A DNA stretch of 64,000 bases from an uncultured Candidatus Saccharibacteria bacterium. GTDB lineage: Bacteria; Patescibacteriota; Saccharimonadia; Saccharimonadales; Saccharimonadaceae. Under the pieces are notes generated by a model. That model was given only the letters and a program-made list of their open reading frames with translations, had not been told where the DNA came from and did not search any database. Location of the stretch: NCBI GenBank assembly GCA_946408595.1, contig CAMJSX010000001.1, positions 1-64,000 of the forward strand, written 5' to 3'. Within the stretch, counting starts at the first letter, position 1, and the number at the start of each line of letters is the position of its first letter. This document shows positions 20,522-30,369 of this stretch, piece after piece. The position numbers and the translations under genes were made by a program.

Positions 20522-23500
20522 CTATTGCATGTATGGTTTTGAACCACCGTTTCTAAATGCAGTGTTAAAGGTATGCTTTCGATGTGCCGAATACTTGCTG
20601 ACTAGGTTTGGATCATTGGCAGCGGCATCGACTGCATGTTCTAGCGCTGCACGGGATTGAGCGTGGCTTAAAAGAACAGTTACCGTGGAATCGTTAAATT
20701 GAGTTGTTTGTTCGCCCGAGATATTGTTATGGAAGTCTGTTCTTGTTCTTAACATACCATCAACTTGATCAATAGCATCTTGGCTATTGATTTTGGCAGC
20801 TGCTTCTATTAATAGATCGGTGCTCATGGCTCCACCAGTTTGGCCACCCACAGTATGGCTTGCAATTTCAGCGAGCGCCTTATCATCAAGCCCGTCGATA
20901 AAGTCTTTGCCTTTTTCTCTAATATAACCTTGCAAGGAGTTAGCGCCTGTGCCCGTCATAAAGTTAGTATATTCAACGCCTTGTCCTCTCTTGCCGTAGG
21001 CTTTTAAGACTTTGTTCTTTGAGGCAGTTAGAGTTTGCATTACGCCTTCATAGCCAGCACCGCTCAAGGTTTTACTATGACTTCTAAGAACACCAAATAT
21101 ATCTCTTTCCATGCCATTAGCTTCTAATGCTCCAAGAAGAGCACTCATTCTTTGGCTACTACCCTCTTGTGCCAACCATGTTCCCGCAGTAGATATTTCT
21201 TGTCTCAGTGCATTTTGATCATAGCTAGCATACTGGTCTTGATAGGCCTTCAGCTCTTGCGCGCTTCTTCTAGAGCGTGCACGACTCATCGCCAGTGCAC
21301 CATTAAGTGCATAGACTCCGACATCGGCCTCGGCTTGTCTTTCTACGCGAGCATTTTGTCTCTTAGTTTGTTCGGCTGTTATAACAGCCCGGTCGTTGTA
21401 TTGTGCTGTATCTAGGGCGTTTTCATTGTTTTCCAAGGTTTGCTTAGCTACTGCAGCAGTATAATTTGCATTGTCTGCATTAATGCGTGCCTGTTGTCTA
21501 CGGTTTTCCTCTGCTTTCAACAATTCGTTGGCCTTACTTAGCCTATCTTGTTGTCTCTCGGTCAGGTTAGCCACGTTGCCACCACTTCTTCTATCCAAGC
21601 GATTTTTAATTCTTTGTGCTCTCCTAGTTGCAGTTTGATTTTGTTGATATTGAGACCAGTCTTTGAATCTGTTTGAATTTTTTACACCATTCTGAACAAA
21701 GTTGGAACCTCTGCGACCAATGTTGCGGCCAAGGCTTGATAGTTTTGCCCCGATGTTGCCCATTAGAGATAGTGAATTCTTTAATACTGCTGGTACGAAG
21801 AAGAATGGGATTACTTGGATGATGGCAGCTGCAAGACGCATACCTTCATTATCGATAGATGATAGGATGGCACCAGCCAATTGGCCACCGCCAATCATTG
21901 CGCCACAAATAGGATAGACTAGTAATAAAGCCTTAAGCAAGTCAAACCATTTTTTGCCTATCTTTTCAGTATTTGGCAAAATGTAACAGACGATGGCTAT
22001 AGGTGCTAATACTATCAGAAGAACTATCCCGGCCTCTCTTGCAATTAAGGTTATGTACAAGAACAGCATTGCTACTACGATGATTAGGACGATTCCGAGA
22101 ACTGCTAGCCCAATCCACACAAGAGCGCCAGCAATACTCCCAGTATTGAGAAAGCCCCAAATAACCGCTCCTGCTGTGCCAATCCCAGCCAGTATCCCTC
22201 CGGCGGCCCACATCCCGCCAATTGAACCACCATTACCTGGGGTGGCTATGCTGCTTGCCCATTCCGAGAACATATTATTCAGCCCCATGCCGAAAATATT
22301 GCTAAGATCTACGGCAATTTGGCAGATGATGTAGCTGAGGTTAAGTATGATTGCTGTGACAATTAATCTTGGTAATATCTTCTTGATGCCATAGTTGTCT
22401 ATGCCTACGCCGGTTAATTGGGAGAATATCACGACCATAAATAGTATCACAAAGACAGTATTGGCGAGATCCCGTACGACTTTCCAACCTTTTTGAACGC
22501 CACCTCCGTCTTTGAAAACTTCTGAAGCGGGTATTTTCATGTGGTAGGTTTCAATTTGGTTCCACATATGTTGGCCAACTCCGGCTGCAGCATTAATAAC
22601 CGGACACAAAATCCAGCCTAGCGAGCCTGAGTTTTTGTAACATGGGTCAGTCTCGACCGTGGACGGGTCTGGGTCAACTGGGTCTGGCTCTGGATCTGGG
22701 AATTGTTCAGGATCATCATAATCTAATTCACCCATTAACTCGATTAGCTCTCCAGCGGTTTTGACTATTTTGTCCAGTTTTTTACGTTCACTAGTGGAGA
22801 ATACCGTCATATTATAGCTAAAATTGAGCTTGTTGTTATCTAGATCCGCCAAGCACCATCCTTTGTTTTTGGCCCAAATATAGTATTTGCTATTATCTTT
22901 ATCAACTAATACATTCGGTTTTTCAGCTTGGCAAATATTACTGATGATATTTACTCCACCTGCTTTATAATACTTCGAAAGATAAAGCATATAGAATTCA
23001 TATTTATCACCATCTTTAAATGAATAGCTGTCTTCATACTCATTATTAGTAATTACAGCCAGAGCTTCTTTCCATTTCGAATTGTCCTTTTTGTAAGTTA
23101 TTTTTCTAGACGTTGTTCCAGTAGACTGTTGCTTGGTGATTTTTATCGTTACATCTCTCTTCCATTCAGGGTCAGCGGGGAGATTAATCGTAGCGCCTTC
23201 TGTTGGCTTAGAAACCGAAATAGACCCGGAAGCACCACATTTCCGATAGTTAATATGATCCTCATCTTCAATGTCATAACATTTTTTTTCGTTTGTTGTA
23301 TCGGTCACGCCGATATGCAAGGTAGGAGTTATGTCATAAGAACTGTCAATATCTGGATATTCAAGATATGCAGAAGTTTTGTAGCCGTCGTTTTCGCTAG
23401 AAAACACCACGGCGCCACTTGATATAGGAAAGGAGTCTTCATTTCTACAATAAGTGCCTACCTTTTCTTCTTGAGCAGCCGCTGTCTGCTTTTTTACATA

Positions 23501-24034
23501 TATATTGTAGCAATACTCCCATTCAGCTGTTTCTTCCGTGTCGATATTGTACATCAGCTTCCCACCCATAAAACTATTTATACTATCCAAATTCGAATTG
23601 TTTTCTGGTGGATTAACGTTGTAAATATTAAACAGACCAGACATAGACCCAGACAACGAGTTGAGAGTCACTTCATCTCCAAAAATCAATGCGTTGCAGC
23701 TTATTAGTCTTGCGCCGTTCATTGGACCATCATAATTAGCGGTATGTGTTATTTTATTATAGCTATCATCTAAGGCTGGTATTACGAGGCCGTGGTTGCC
23801 CACTGAAGTAAGGTCTCTAAATCCTTCATTAAATAAAGTGACATAACTACCTTGTTTACCAACATAACTATTTGGAGACAATTCCGAAACTAATGCGTTA
23901 GTATAGCAATACTGAAAATTATTTACCAAGATTCGTTTGAAAACTTCTTCTGATGTAATCGCCTTGGCATTAGATGCTATTAGAAAAGGAATAATCAGTA
24001 ATGCTCCGATAATGATTTTTTTAATCTTTTTCAT
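20522..24034 (-). CDS. second VirB6/TrbL-like protein with large extracellular N-terminal region
   Basis: FVILFMVVIFSQLTGVGIDNYGIKKILPRLIVTAIILNLSYIICQIAVDLSNIFGMGLNNMF parallels the 7.5-11 kb VirB6. Confidence 0.75.
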   Translation of the reverse strand: MKKIKKIIIGALLIIPFLIASNAKAITSEEVFKRILVNNFQYCYTNALVSELSPNSYVGKQGSYVTLFNEGFRDLTSVGNHGLVIPALDDSYNKITHTANYDGPMNGARLISCNALIFGDEVTLNSLSGSMSGLFNIYNVNPPENNSNLDSINSFMGGKLMYNIDTEETAEWEYCYNIYVKKQTAAAQEEKVGTYCRNEDSFPISSGAVVFSSENDGYKTSAYLEYPDIDSSYDITPTLHIGVTDTTNEKKCYDIEDEDHINYRKCGASGSISVSKPTEGATINLPADPEWKRDVTIKITKQQSTGTTSRKITYKKDNSKWKEALAVITNNEYEDSYSFKDGDKYEFYMLYLSKYYKAGGVNIISNICQAEKPNVLVDKDNSKYYIWAKNKGWCLADLDNNKLNFSYNMTVFSTSERKKLDKIVKTAGELIELMGELDYDDPEQFPDPEPDPVDPDPSTVETDPCYKNSGSLGWILCPVINAAAGVGQHMWNQIETYHMKIPASEVFKDGGGVQKGWKVVRDLANTVFVILFMVVIFSQLTGVGIDNYGIKKILPRLIVTAIILNLSYIICQIAVDLSNIFGMGLNNMFSEWASSIATPGNGGSIGGMWAAGGILAGIGTAGAVIWGFLNTGSIAGALVWIGLAVLGIVLIIVVAMLFLYITLIAREAGIVLLIVLAPIAIVCYILPNTEKIGKKWFDLLKALLLVYPICGAMIGGGQLAGAILSSIDNEGMRLAAAIIQVIPFFFVPAVLKNSLSLMGNIGAKLSSLGRNIGRRGSNFVQNGVKNSNRFKDWSQYQQNQTATRRAQRIKNRLDRRSGGNVANLTERQQDRLSKANELLKAEENRRQQARINADNANYTAAVAKQTLENNENALDTAQYNDRAVITAEQTKRQNARVERQAEADVGVYALNGALAMSRARSRRSAQELKAYQDQYASYDQNALRQEISTAGTWLAQEGSSQRMSALLGALEANGMERDIFGVLRSHSKTLSGAGYEGVMQTLTASKNKVLKAYGKRGQGVEYTNFMTGTGANSLQGYIREKGKDFIDGLDDKALAEIASHTVGGQTGGAMSTDLLIEAAAKINSQDAIDQVDGMLRTRTDFHNNISGEQTTQFNDSTVTVLLSHAQSRAALEHAVDAAANDPNLVSKYSAHRKHTFNTAFRNGGSKPYMQ

Positions 24035-24039
24035 TTTTG

Positions 24040-24894
24040 CTATTCCCTCGTCATCTTTAATAATTGGTTAGCATCACTTACTATAGTTCTCAATAATTCG
24101 GGCGCGGTCTTCTTCACTTCAATACTGAGTGTTGCGGTGTCCGATTGAAGTGTTTTTATCTTTTTATTATCAACTGCATCTAGGCATTCATAATCTATCT
24201 CGCCAGACGACGTGCAACCAGTTTCGGATATTTCTTTATACATTTCTTTTTTTAAATAATAGAGGTTATTAATAAGACCAACGGTGGTTTCGCCTGAATA
24301 ATCAAATGGATAATCATATTCAGAAAGAAAACCATCAATATTACCATATTTGACAAAGTAGTAATAACTAGCGTCTGTTTCAGCTAAAAATGTTGCGACA
24401 AAGTATTCCGAAAGAGATTTTTTTGTGCTTTTAGACAAGGAGACTACCTCTTCCTGTCCGCTACGGGAACTATTTACGCTAACAATTGTTCCCAATGTGT
24501 CGGTTAATGCATGATAGTAAGTTAAATTTTTATCATCATCATAGCTAAATAATCTCGGCAAGGTATAAATGTTTTGTGAATTATTGTCACTATTATTGAT
24601 TAAATGATTGGCGATAAGTTCACCGTCATATCCCTCTTCACTGTCATTATTTGATGCTAGAAGATTTACATACTTATTGACCAGTTCAGCATTATTCACA
24701 CTTTTAAAAGTTCCACTCTGCCATAATGCTATTATTCCTCCGGCCACTGCTACAAGGACAACCGCTACCAAAATCCACACCCACTTTTTGGTTTTTTTGC
24801 CATTATTGAGTGGGGTTGGGTCACTGATTATAATTGGAGCGCCAGAAAAATTATTCTCTGCCATACCACCATTAGCGTTCTGACCAGGATACAT
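24040..24894 (-). CDS. hypothetical single-TM protein
   Basis: KKWVWILVAVVLVAVAGGIIALW TM; adjacent to VirB6-like gene on the same strand. Confidence 0.6.
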   Translation of the reverse strand: MYPGQNANGGMAENNFSGAPIIISDPTPLNNGKKTKKWVWILVAVVLVAVAGGIIALWQSGTFKSVNNAELVNKYVNLLASNNDSEEGYDGELIANHLINNSDNNSQNIYTLPRLFSYDDDKNLTYYHALTDTLGTIVSVNSSRSGQEEVVSLSKSTKKSLSEYFVATFLAETDASYYYFVKYGNIDGFLSEYDYPFDYSGETTVGLINNLYYLKKEMYKEISETGCTSSGEIDYECLDAVDNKKIKTLQSDTATLSIEVKKTAPELLRTIVSDANQLLKMTRE

Positions 24895-24917
24895 GTTTTT
24901 ATTTTAGCATAAAAACT

Positions 24918-27851
24918 TTAAATATTTAAGTATTTTTTTAGATATTCACCGGTTGGGGTGTTGTTACGCTTAGCTAAGTCTTCTGGCGTGCCCTCTGCAA
25001 TGATTTGGCCGCCTTTTAAGCCGCCTTCTGGACCCATGTCGATCACCCAGTCAGCCGACTTAATCACATGCAAATTGTGCTCAATAATTATCATCGAATT
25101 ACCACCGTCCACCAATTTATTGAGAATTGCGAGAAGTCTTTTTACGTCGTCAGTGTGTAAACCAGTGGTTGGCTCGTCTAAAATATATAACGTTTTACCA
25201 GTTGAGCGACGGGCAAGTTCGGTAGCTAGTTTAATTCTTTGAGCTTCCCCACCAGAGAAGGTGGTGGCTGGTTGGCCTAATCGTATATAACCTAAACCGA
25301 CTTCTTGAATGGTGCGCAATTTTGTTGCGATGGCCGGGATATTGGCAAAGAACTCAACCGCTTCGTCAATTGTCATATCAAGAACTTGCGAGATGTCTTT
25401 GCCTTTGTATTTTACTTCAAGCGCTTCGGCATTATATCTTCGGCCATGACAGGCTGGACAAGTGACATACACGTCGGGCAAGAAGTGCATTTCGATCTTA
25501 TTCACGCCGTCACCTTGACAGTGTTCGCAACGACCTCCTTTGACATTAAAGGAGAATCTGCCAGCTTTATAGCCTCGGATTTCAGCTTCTGGTTGTGAAG
25601 CGAATAATTCACGTATAGCATTAAACACGCCAGTATAGGTTGCTGGGTTCGATCTTGGTGTTCGCCCGATTGGTGATTGATCAATCACGATTACTTTGTT
25701 GAGTTTTTCAATCCCGTCAATTCTTTCATGAGTGCCTGATACGGTTTGGGCACGATGTAATCTTGCCTGAAGTTCGTTGGCGAGAATTGAATTGACTAAG
25801 GTGGACTTGCCGGAACCAGAAACACCAGAGACTACGGTCATGACACCAAGCGGGAAATGCACGTCGATGTTTTTTAGATTATTTTCGCGCGCGCCCACCA
25901 CCACTAATTCGTGACCTGGGCGAATTTTACGACGCTTCTTTGGGATTGGAATGGTTTTGGTGCCAGACAAGTATTGCCCGGTAATTGAATCTTGATTATT
26001 CGCCACTTCTTCTGGAGTGCCAGCTGCGACCAACCGACCACCATTCACGCCTGCGCCTGGGCCGATATCAATCACATAATCGCTAGCCCACATAGTGTCT
26101 TCATCGTGCTCTACTACCAAAACTGTATTTTTAAGATCTCTTAGATGTTTCAAAGTAGCGATTAGTTTGTTGTTGTCTTTTTGATGAAGGCCAATTGATG
26201 GTTCATCCAGCACGTACAAAACGCCTTGAAGGCCAGAACCAATTTGCGTGGCAAGGCGAATTCTTTGAGCTTCGCCACCTGACAAAGTGTTGGCGGCACG
26301 GCCAAGTTCGAGATAGCCTAGGCCCACATCCTGCATGAATTTCACTCTTTCACGGATTTCTTTGAGGATTGGTTTAGCGATGAGTTCTTCCGATTCGGTG
26401 AAACCTAAATCTTGCGACAATACATCGAGCGTTGCATCAACATCTAGGTTACACATGTCTACGATGTTCAAATCGTGAATGGTCACTGCTAGCACTGCTG
26501 GTTTTAATCTTGCGCCGTGACAGGTTTGACATTCCCTTACCCGCATGAATCTTTCGATATCATGCTTCATGAATTCTGAGATTTTAGGATCGTTGTAACG
26601 CCGCTCTAGCATCGGAATGACACCTTCGTAAGTAGTCTCGTATACGGTCCCATCCGCGAATCTTCCTGAGCCGGTAATTTTCATTTGATATTTTTCGTCA
26701 CCGGTGCCATAAAGAATTAAGTGACGGGTTTCGTCAGATAGTTCGCCAATTGGAGTATAAATATCAAAACCGTGTTTTGCTCCGACTTGCATTAATCTTT
26801 TTAGCCACCAAGAATCTTGTTGGACGCGGTTGAACGGGCGAATTCCGCCCTCGCTGATAGTGAGATTTTTATTGAAGATTAACTCTGGGTCAACTTCCAT
26901 TCTTGAACCAAGCCCAGTACAGGTTGGACAGGCGCCTTCTGGGGCGTTAAACGAGAATAATCTTGGGGTTAATTCTGGGATTAATTCGTCTGGATGATCT
27001 GGACAGGCATATCTTTGTGAATAGGTCAAAACTTCCGTTGAGCTGGCAGAAATTTTGTTCTCGCCTATCGCCGTGGAAGAATCGTTGATTTTTAATAGTT
27101 TGATGATGCCCTGGCCGAGCTCCAATGCTTGTTCGATAGAACCGGATATTCTTGAATACAAATCTGGCGACAAAACAAATCTATCTACTACGATATCTAT
27201 GTCGTGACGCTCATTTTTGTTTAGTTCTGGGAACTCGTCTAAGGCATAGATGATGCCGTCTACTCTTACGCGTGAAAAACCTTTCGCCGAGTATTGCTCG
27301 CTAATGTGTTGGAACTCGCCTTTTTTGGCGACTACAATTGGGGCGAGCAGCATTAATTTGGAGCCGAGAGGAAGTTTCATTACTTCGTTGACAATGTCTT
27401 CTACGCTACGTCTTGATACTTTTTGGTGGCAAATTGGGCAATGGGGCACGCCGACGCGAGCAAACAACAAACGCAAATAGTCATAGACCTCTGTTACCGT
27501 CGCTACAGTAGAGCGTGGGTTGCGAGAAGTGGATTTTTGATCAATTGAGATGGCCGGGGATAAACCGGTGATAGAATCTACATCTGGTTTGTCCATTACC
27601 CCGAGGAACATCCTAGCATAGGATGACAAGGATTCGACGTAGCGCCTTTGCCCTTCTGCGTAAATAGTGTCAAAAGCTAAGCTAGATTTGCCTGAACCAG
27701 ATAAACCGGTGATGATAACTAGTTTATCTCTTGGGATATCTACATCAAGATCGTGGAGATTGTTTTGTCTTGCACCTCTGACGTGGATGTAATTTCCCTC
27801 GTCAAAAATCTCGTCTTTTACCGTATCATGTTTATTTATTTGCTCATCCAT
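24918..27851 (-). CDS. uvrA: excinuclease ABC subunit A
   Basis: VRGARQNNLHDLDVDIPRDKLVIITGLSGSGKSSLAFDTIYAEGQRRYVESLSSYARMFLG; CxxC zinc modules; LSGGEAQRI. Confidence 0.98.
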   Translation of the reverse strand: MDEQINKHDTVKDEIFDEGNYIHVRGARQNNLHDLDVDIPRDKLVIITGLSGSGKSSLAFDTIYAEGQRRYVESLSSYARMFLGVMDKPDVDSITGLSPAISIDQKSTSRNPRSTVATVTEVYDYLRLLFARVGVPHCPICHQKVSRRSVEDIVNEVMKLPLGSKLMLLAPIVVAKKGEFQHISEQYSAKGFSRVRVDGIIYALDEFPELNKNERHDIDIVVDRFVLSPDLYSRISGSIEQALELGQGIIKLLKINDSSTAIGENKISASSTEVLTYSQRYACPDHPDELIPELTPRLFSFNAPEGACPTCTGLGSRMEVDPELIFNKNLTISEGGIRPFNRVQQDSWWLKRLMQVGAKHGFDIYTPIGELSDETRHLILYGTGDEKYQMKITGSGRFADGTVYETTYEGVIPMLERRYNDPKISEFMKHDIERFMRVRECQTCHGARLKPAVLAVTIHDLNIVDMCNLDVDATLDVLSQDLGFTESEELIAKPILKEIRERVKFMQDVGLGYLELGRAANTLSGGEAQRIRLATQIGSGLQGVLYVLDEPSIGLHQKDNNKLIATLKHLRDLKNTVLVVEHDEDTMWASDYVIDIGPGAGVNGGRLVAAGTPEEVANNQDSITGQYLSGTKTIPIPKKRRKIRPGHELVVVGARENNLKNIDVHFPLGVMTVVSGVSGSGKSTLVNSILANELQARLHRAQTVSGTHERIDGIEKLNKVIVIDQSPIGRTPRSNPATYTGVFNAIRELFASQPEAEIRGYKAGRFSFNVKGGRCEHCQGDGVNKIEMHFLPDVYVTCPACHGRRYNAEALEVKYKGKDISQVLDMTIDEAVEFFANIPAIATKLRTIQEVGLGYIRLGQPATTFSGGEAQRIKLATELARRSTGKTLYILDEPTTGLHTDDVKRLLAILNKLVDGGNSMIIIEHNLHVIKSADWVIDMGPEGGLKGGQIIAEGTPEDLAKRNNTPTGEYLKKYLNI

Positions 27852-27990
27852 CGCTGTCTTTCTTGAATTAAACTGTTATATTATACCAAAAAACTTGCGT
27901 TTTGTCTAGAGTGTGGAGGCTGGTTTTGATTTACTGGGGTTTTGGCAGAACTTGGATTTTTTGGGAGAATGTGGTAAAATTAGTGAATAT

Positions 27991-28065
27991 TGGACCGTCG
28001 CCAAGCGGTAAGGCACTGGGTTTTGGTCCCAGCATTCGCAGGTTCGAATCCTGCCGGTCCAGCCA
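27991..28065 (+). tRNA. tRNA-Gln(TTG)
   Basis: TGGACCG/CGGTCCA acceptor, anticodon loop TTTTGGT, GGTTCGAATCC, encoded CCA. Confidence 0.93.
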
Positions 28066-28106
28066 TGGAACTTTGCGCCTCTAGTGGGCGTTTTTTTTGA
28101 GAAAGG

Positions 28107-28136
28107 AAAAACCCGGTCAGATTGACCGGGTTTTTT
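28107..28136 (+). terminator. rho-independent terminator (bidirectional potential)
   Basis: AAAAACCCGGTCA-gat-TGACCGGGTTTTTT. Confidence 0.8.
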
Positions 28137-28152
28137 AGGTTAGATGTCAGCT

Positions 28153-28635
28153 TTAGCCGACTGAGTAGCTTTGCAGGCACTGCATACGGGACCTAGCGAC
28201 CACACGGCAGAGCCAAGTGGAGAGCTTGTAAAGTCCGATAGCGACTACAGCAGCCAACGCCAGCCAGATGATGACGAAAGCGACAGGCCATACAGGCGAC
28301 GGCCAGCTTTCGACCACTGATACCAGAATGTCATCCAAAAGATAACAGATTTGGTACCACAGTACGAAAGAAATGATCGAGCTTGCGAGGCCGATTATCC
28401 CTGTGACTATCAGTCGAAGCCACAGAGGCATTAGCAGCAGTGCTTGCGCACTGCAGTTGTCGACGACGAAATCGTAGTCGACGATTGCTGTGTCCACCTC
28501 ATTGGCAGACGGCATCGGTTCGTTGGAGTTTTTGGCACGCCTAAGCGTGTCATTGGCTCTTTCGATGTCAGAATGAATTTCTTCATTCTCAACCCAGGCT
28601 TCTTTCAGTGCCATCAAAATCTCTTTTGCTTTCAT
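28153..28635 (-). CDS. hypothetical protein with two TM segments
   Basis: ORF with AGGGGGTAGG upstream and its own promoter. Confidence 0.6.
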   Translation of the reverse strand: MKAKEILMALKEAWVENEEIHSDIERANDTLRRAKNSNEPMPSANEVDTAIVDYDFVVDNCSAQALLLMPLWLRLIVTGIIGLASSIISFVLWYQICYLLDDILVSVVESWPSPVWPVAFVIIWLALAAVVAIGLYKLSTWLCRVVARSRMQCLQSYSVG

Positions 28636-28686
28636 TTTACCTACCCCCTAATTTTAATCTACACACTTATTTTAAGTGCTAACTTA

Positions 28687-28715
28687 ATTATAGCACAAAA
28701 GGTTAAAAAAGTCAA
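28687..28715 (-). promoter_or_regulatory. sigma70-type promoter
   Basis: minus strand TTGACT-N17-TATAAT upstream of 28635. Confidence 0.7.
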
Positions 28716-28738
28716 TAGCGCTTATGCTAGAACTGGGG

Positions 28739-29479
28739 TTAGACCACAACAACAATGGCGGCGCGAGCTTCTTTGGTAGTTGATTTTTTTACCAAGGTGT
28801 TGGCGGCACGTGAAGCGGATGTGGCATGGTTAATGGTAGATGCGACATTAGAATTATCGGTGACGCCATTTGTACAAAAGACAATTTGGTCATTGCTTTT
28901 TAGAGGGATTTCGCCGATTTGGTTTATTTTGGCCATGCTTCTGCCGAGTGAATTTTCGATTGGTTTTTCGGTGGTGGTTATTGGTTTGGCTTCTTCATCA
29001 CGGACTAAGAAGATTTGCGAATCGCCAACTGCGGCGTAGACGAGGAACTTTTTGCCATTTTTTTCTACAATTCTACCGATGGCGCCAGAGGCTTGACCAG
29101 AGGCGGGATCGTAGTAGATTGCGTCATTGATTGACTCCATGACCTCTGACATATCTTCAGCATTGTTTAGAGCGTCTTCCCCTTCAAACATTTCGCGTGT
29201 AACCGAAGCGGCAACATTAGCTGCATCCATGGCTCCTTCTAGGCTGCCGATGCTTTTATAAACCCCGAAAGACCCTTTTTCTGGGTTGTAATAGGTCGCA
29301 TTCTTATCGTTTTCTTGGTTATTTTCGCTTTCATTGTCGATACTGGCGACGCCAGAATCTGTGATGAGATGGTTTTTGTTGTGATTCTCCCCGAAGAGGG
29401 TGAGTATCATATGACCAAAATGGCGGTTGGAGAAGGTGTTTGATTTTTCGTTATTAAATACGCTTTCGTGGTTTTTCAT
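28739..29479 (-). CDS. PPM/PP2C-like serine/threonine phosphatase
   Basis: VYAAVGDSQIFLVRDEEAKPIT...DQIVFCTNGVTDN; start set at MKNHESVF. Confidence 0.6.
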   Translation of the reverse strand: MKNHESVFNNEKSNTFSNRHFGHMILTLFGENHNKNHLITDSGVASIDNESENNQENDKNATYYNPEKGSFGVYKSIGSLEGAMDAANVAASVTREMFEGEDALNNAEDMSEVMESINDAIYYDPASGQASGAIGRIVEKNGKKFLVYAAVGDSQIFLVRDEEAKPITTTEKPIENSLGRSMAKINQIGEIPLKSNDQIVFCTNGVTDNSNVASTINHATSASRAANTLVKKSTTKEARAAIVVVV

Positions 29480-29583
29480 AATTAGTTTTATTATAGCACA
29501 TTGGTCTTTAGAAAAGGCAAGCGCCCCAGGGGAGGGGCGCTTTAGGGGGAGGGTAGGGGGTATGTCGATAGATGTTGTAAAAA

Positions 29584-29784
29584 TTAGTCGCCTTCGCGGC
29601 GGTAGTGACCCCATTCAGGGTCGTAGATGGGTGGAGTAGAATGTGGCTCCAAATTCCTGTGGGCTTCGGTACAGTGTTCGCTGTCCCCCCATCCACCGCT
29701 AGGTGGGGTGGCGGGTTTTTCCTCTTTTACAGGAAGCTCTTCTTTTGAGGGCTTAGTGCCCTTTTTTTGAGTAATATCTTTCAT
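29584..29784 (-). CDS. small hydrophilic hypothetical protein
   Basis: 66-aa ORF with AGGTG before ATG; GC-rich hairpin downstream. Confidence 0.45.
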   Translation of the reverse strand: MKDITQKKGTKPSKEELPVKEEKPATPPSGGWGDSEHCTEAHRNLEPHSTPPIYDPEWGHYRREGD

Positions 29785-29908
29785 AGATTTTCACCTATTG
29801 CCCAGTTTCGGGCCCCTTCCTCTTAATGTGCTTGACCTGTTAAAAGGTCGTGCTGTTCTAAGTATATCACATTTTATAAAATAATGCAAGTGTGATATAA
29901 TATTTTTC

Positions 29909-30343
29909 ATGATTAAGATTATTGCGGGCGGGAAAAAGAATGCAATTTGGTGTGCTGAAGCGATCTCGGATTATGAGAAAAGGCTGAGAAAGCCTTTTGA
30001 TGTGACCTGGGAGTTCGTAGATGAGGATAAACTAGCACGGAAGCTTTCTGATTGGCCTTTTACTCGCGGGCGTGAGCTGGTGATTTGTTGCGACGAACGT
30101 GGTGAAAATATATCATCACGTGAATTTTCTAGAAAGCTAGAGACGGCGTTTTTGAATAATTTGGAGGTGGTGATTTTGATTGGTGGGGCGTATGGATTTG
30201 ATGATTCTGTGCGAGAAAAGTCGGATTTTGTATGGAGTTTTTCGAAGTTAGTGTTCCCACATATGATTGCTCGGCTGGTGGTGGCAGAACAAATATATCG
30301 AGCACAGGATATTTTTAATGGAGGGAAATACCACCACGAATAA
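29909..30343 (+). CDS. rlmH: 23S rRNA pseudouridine1915 N3-methyltransferase RlmH (SPOUT)
   Basis: MIKIIAGGKK...ISDYEKRLRKPFDV...FLIGGAYGF-like EVVILIGGAYGFDDSVRE...FPHMIARLVVAEQIYRAQDIFNGGKYHHE. Confidence 0.95.
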   Translation: MIKIIAGGKKNAIWCAEAISDYEKRLRKPFDVTWEFVDEDKLARKLSDWPFTRGRELVICCDERGENISSREFSRKLETAFLNNLEVVILIGGAYGFDDSVREKSDFVWSFSKLVFPHMIARLVVAEQIYRAQDIFNGGKYHHE

Positions 30344-30369
30344 TATTCACGTGGTGATATATTTAAGAT

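Noticed and set aside
29515-29575. GC-rich hairpin AAGCGCCCC-AGGGGA-GGGGCGCTT as another palindromic element
   Set aside because: Simple short stem without CTTT/AAAG borders or locus-specific arms; more likely a minus-strand terminator.
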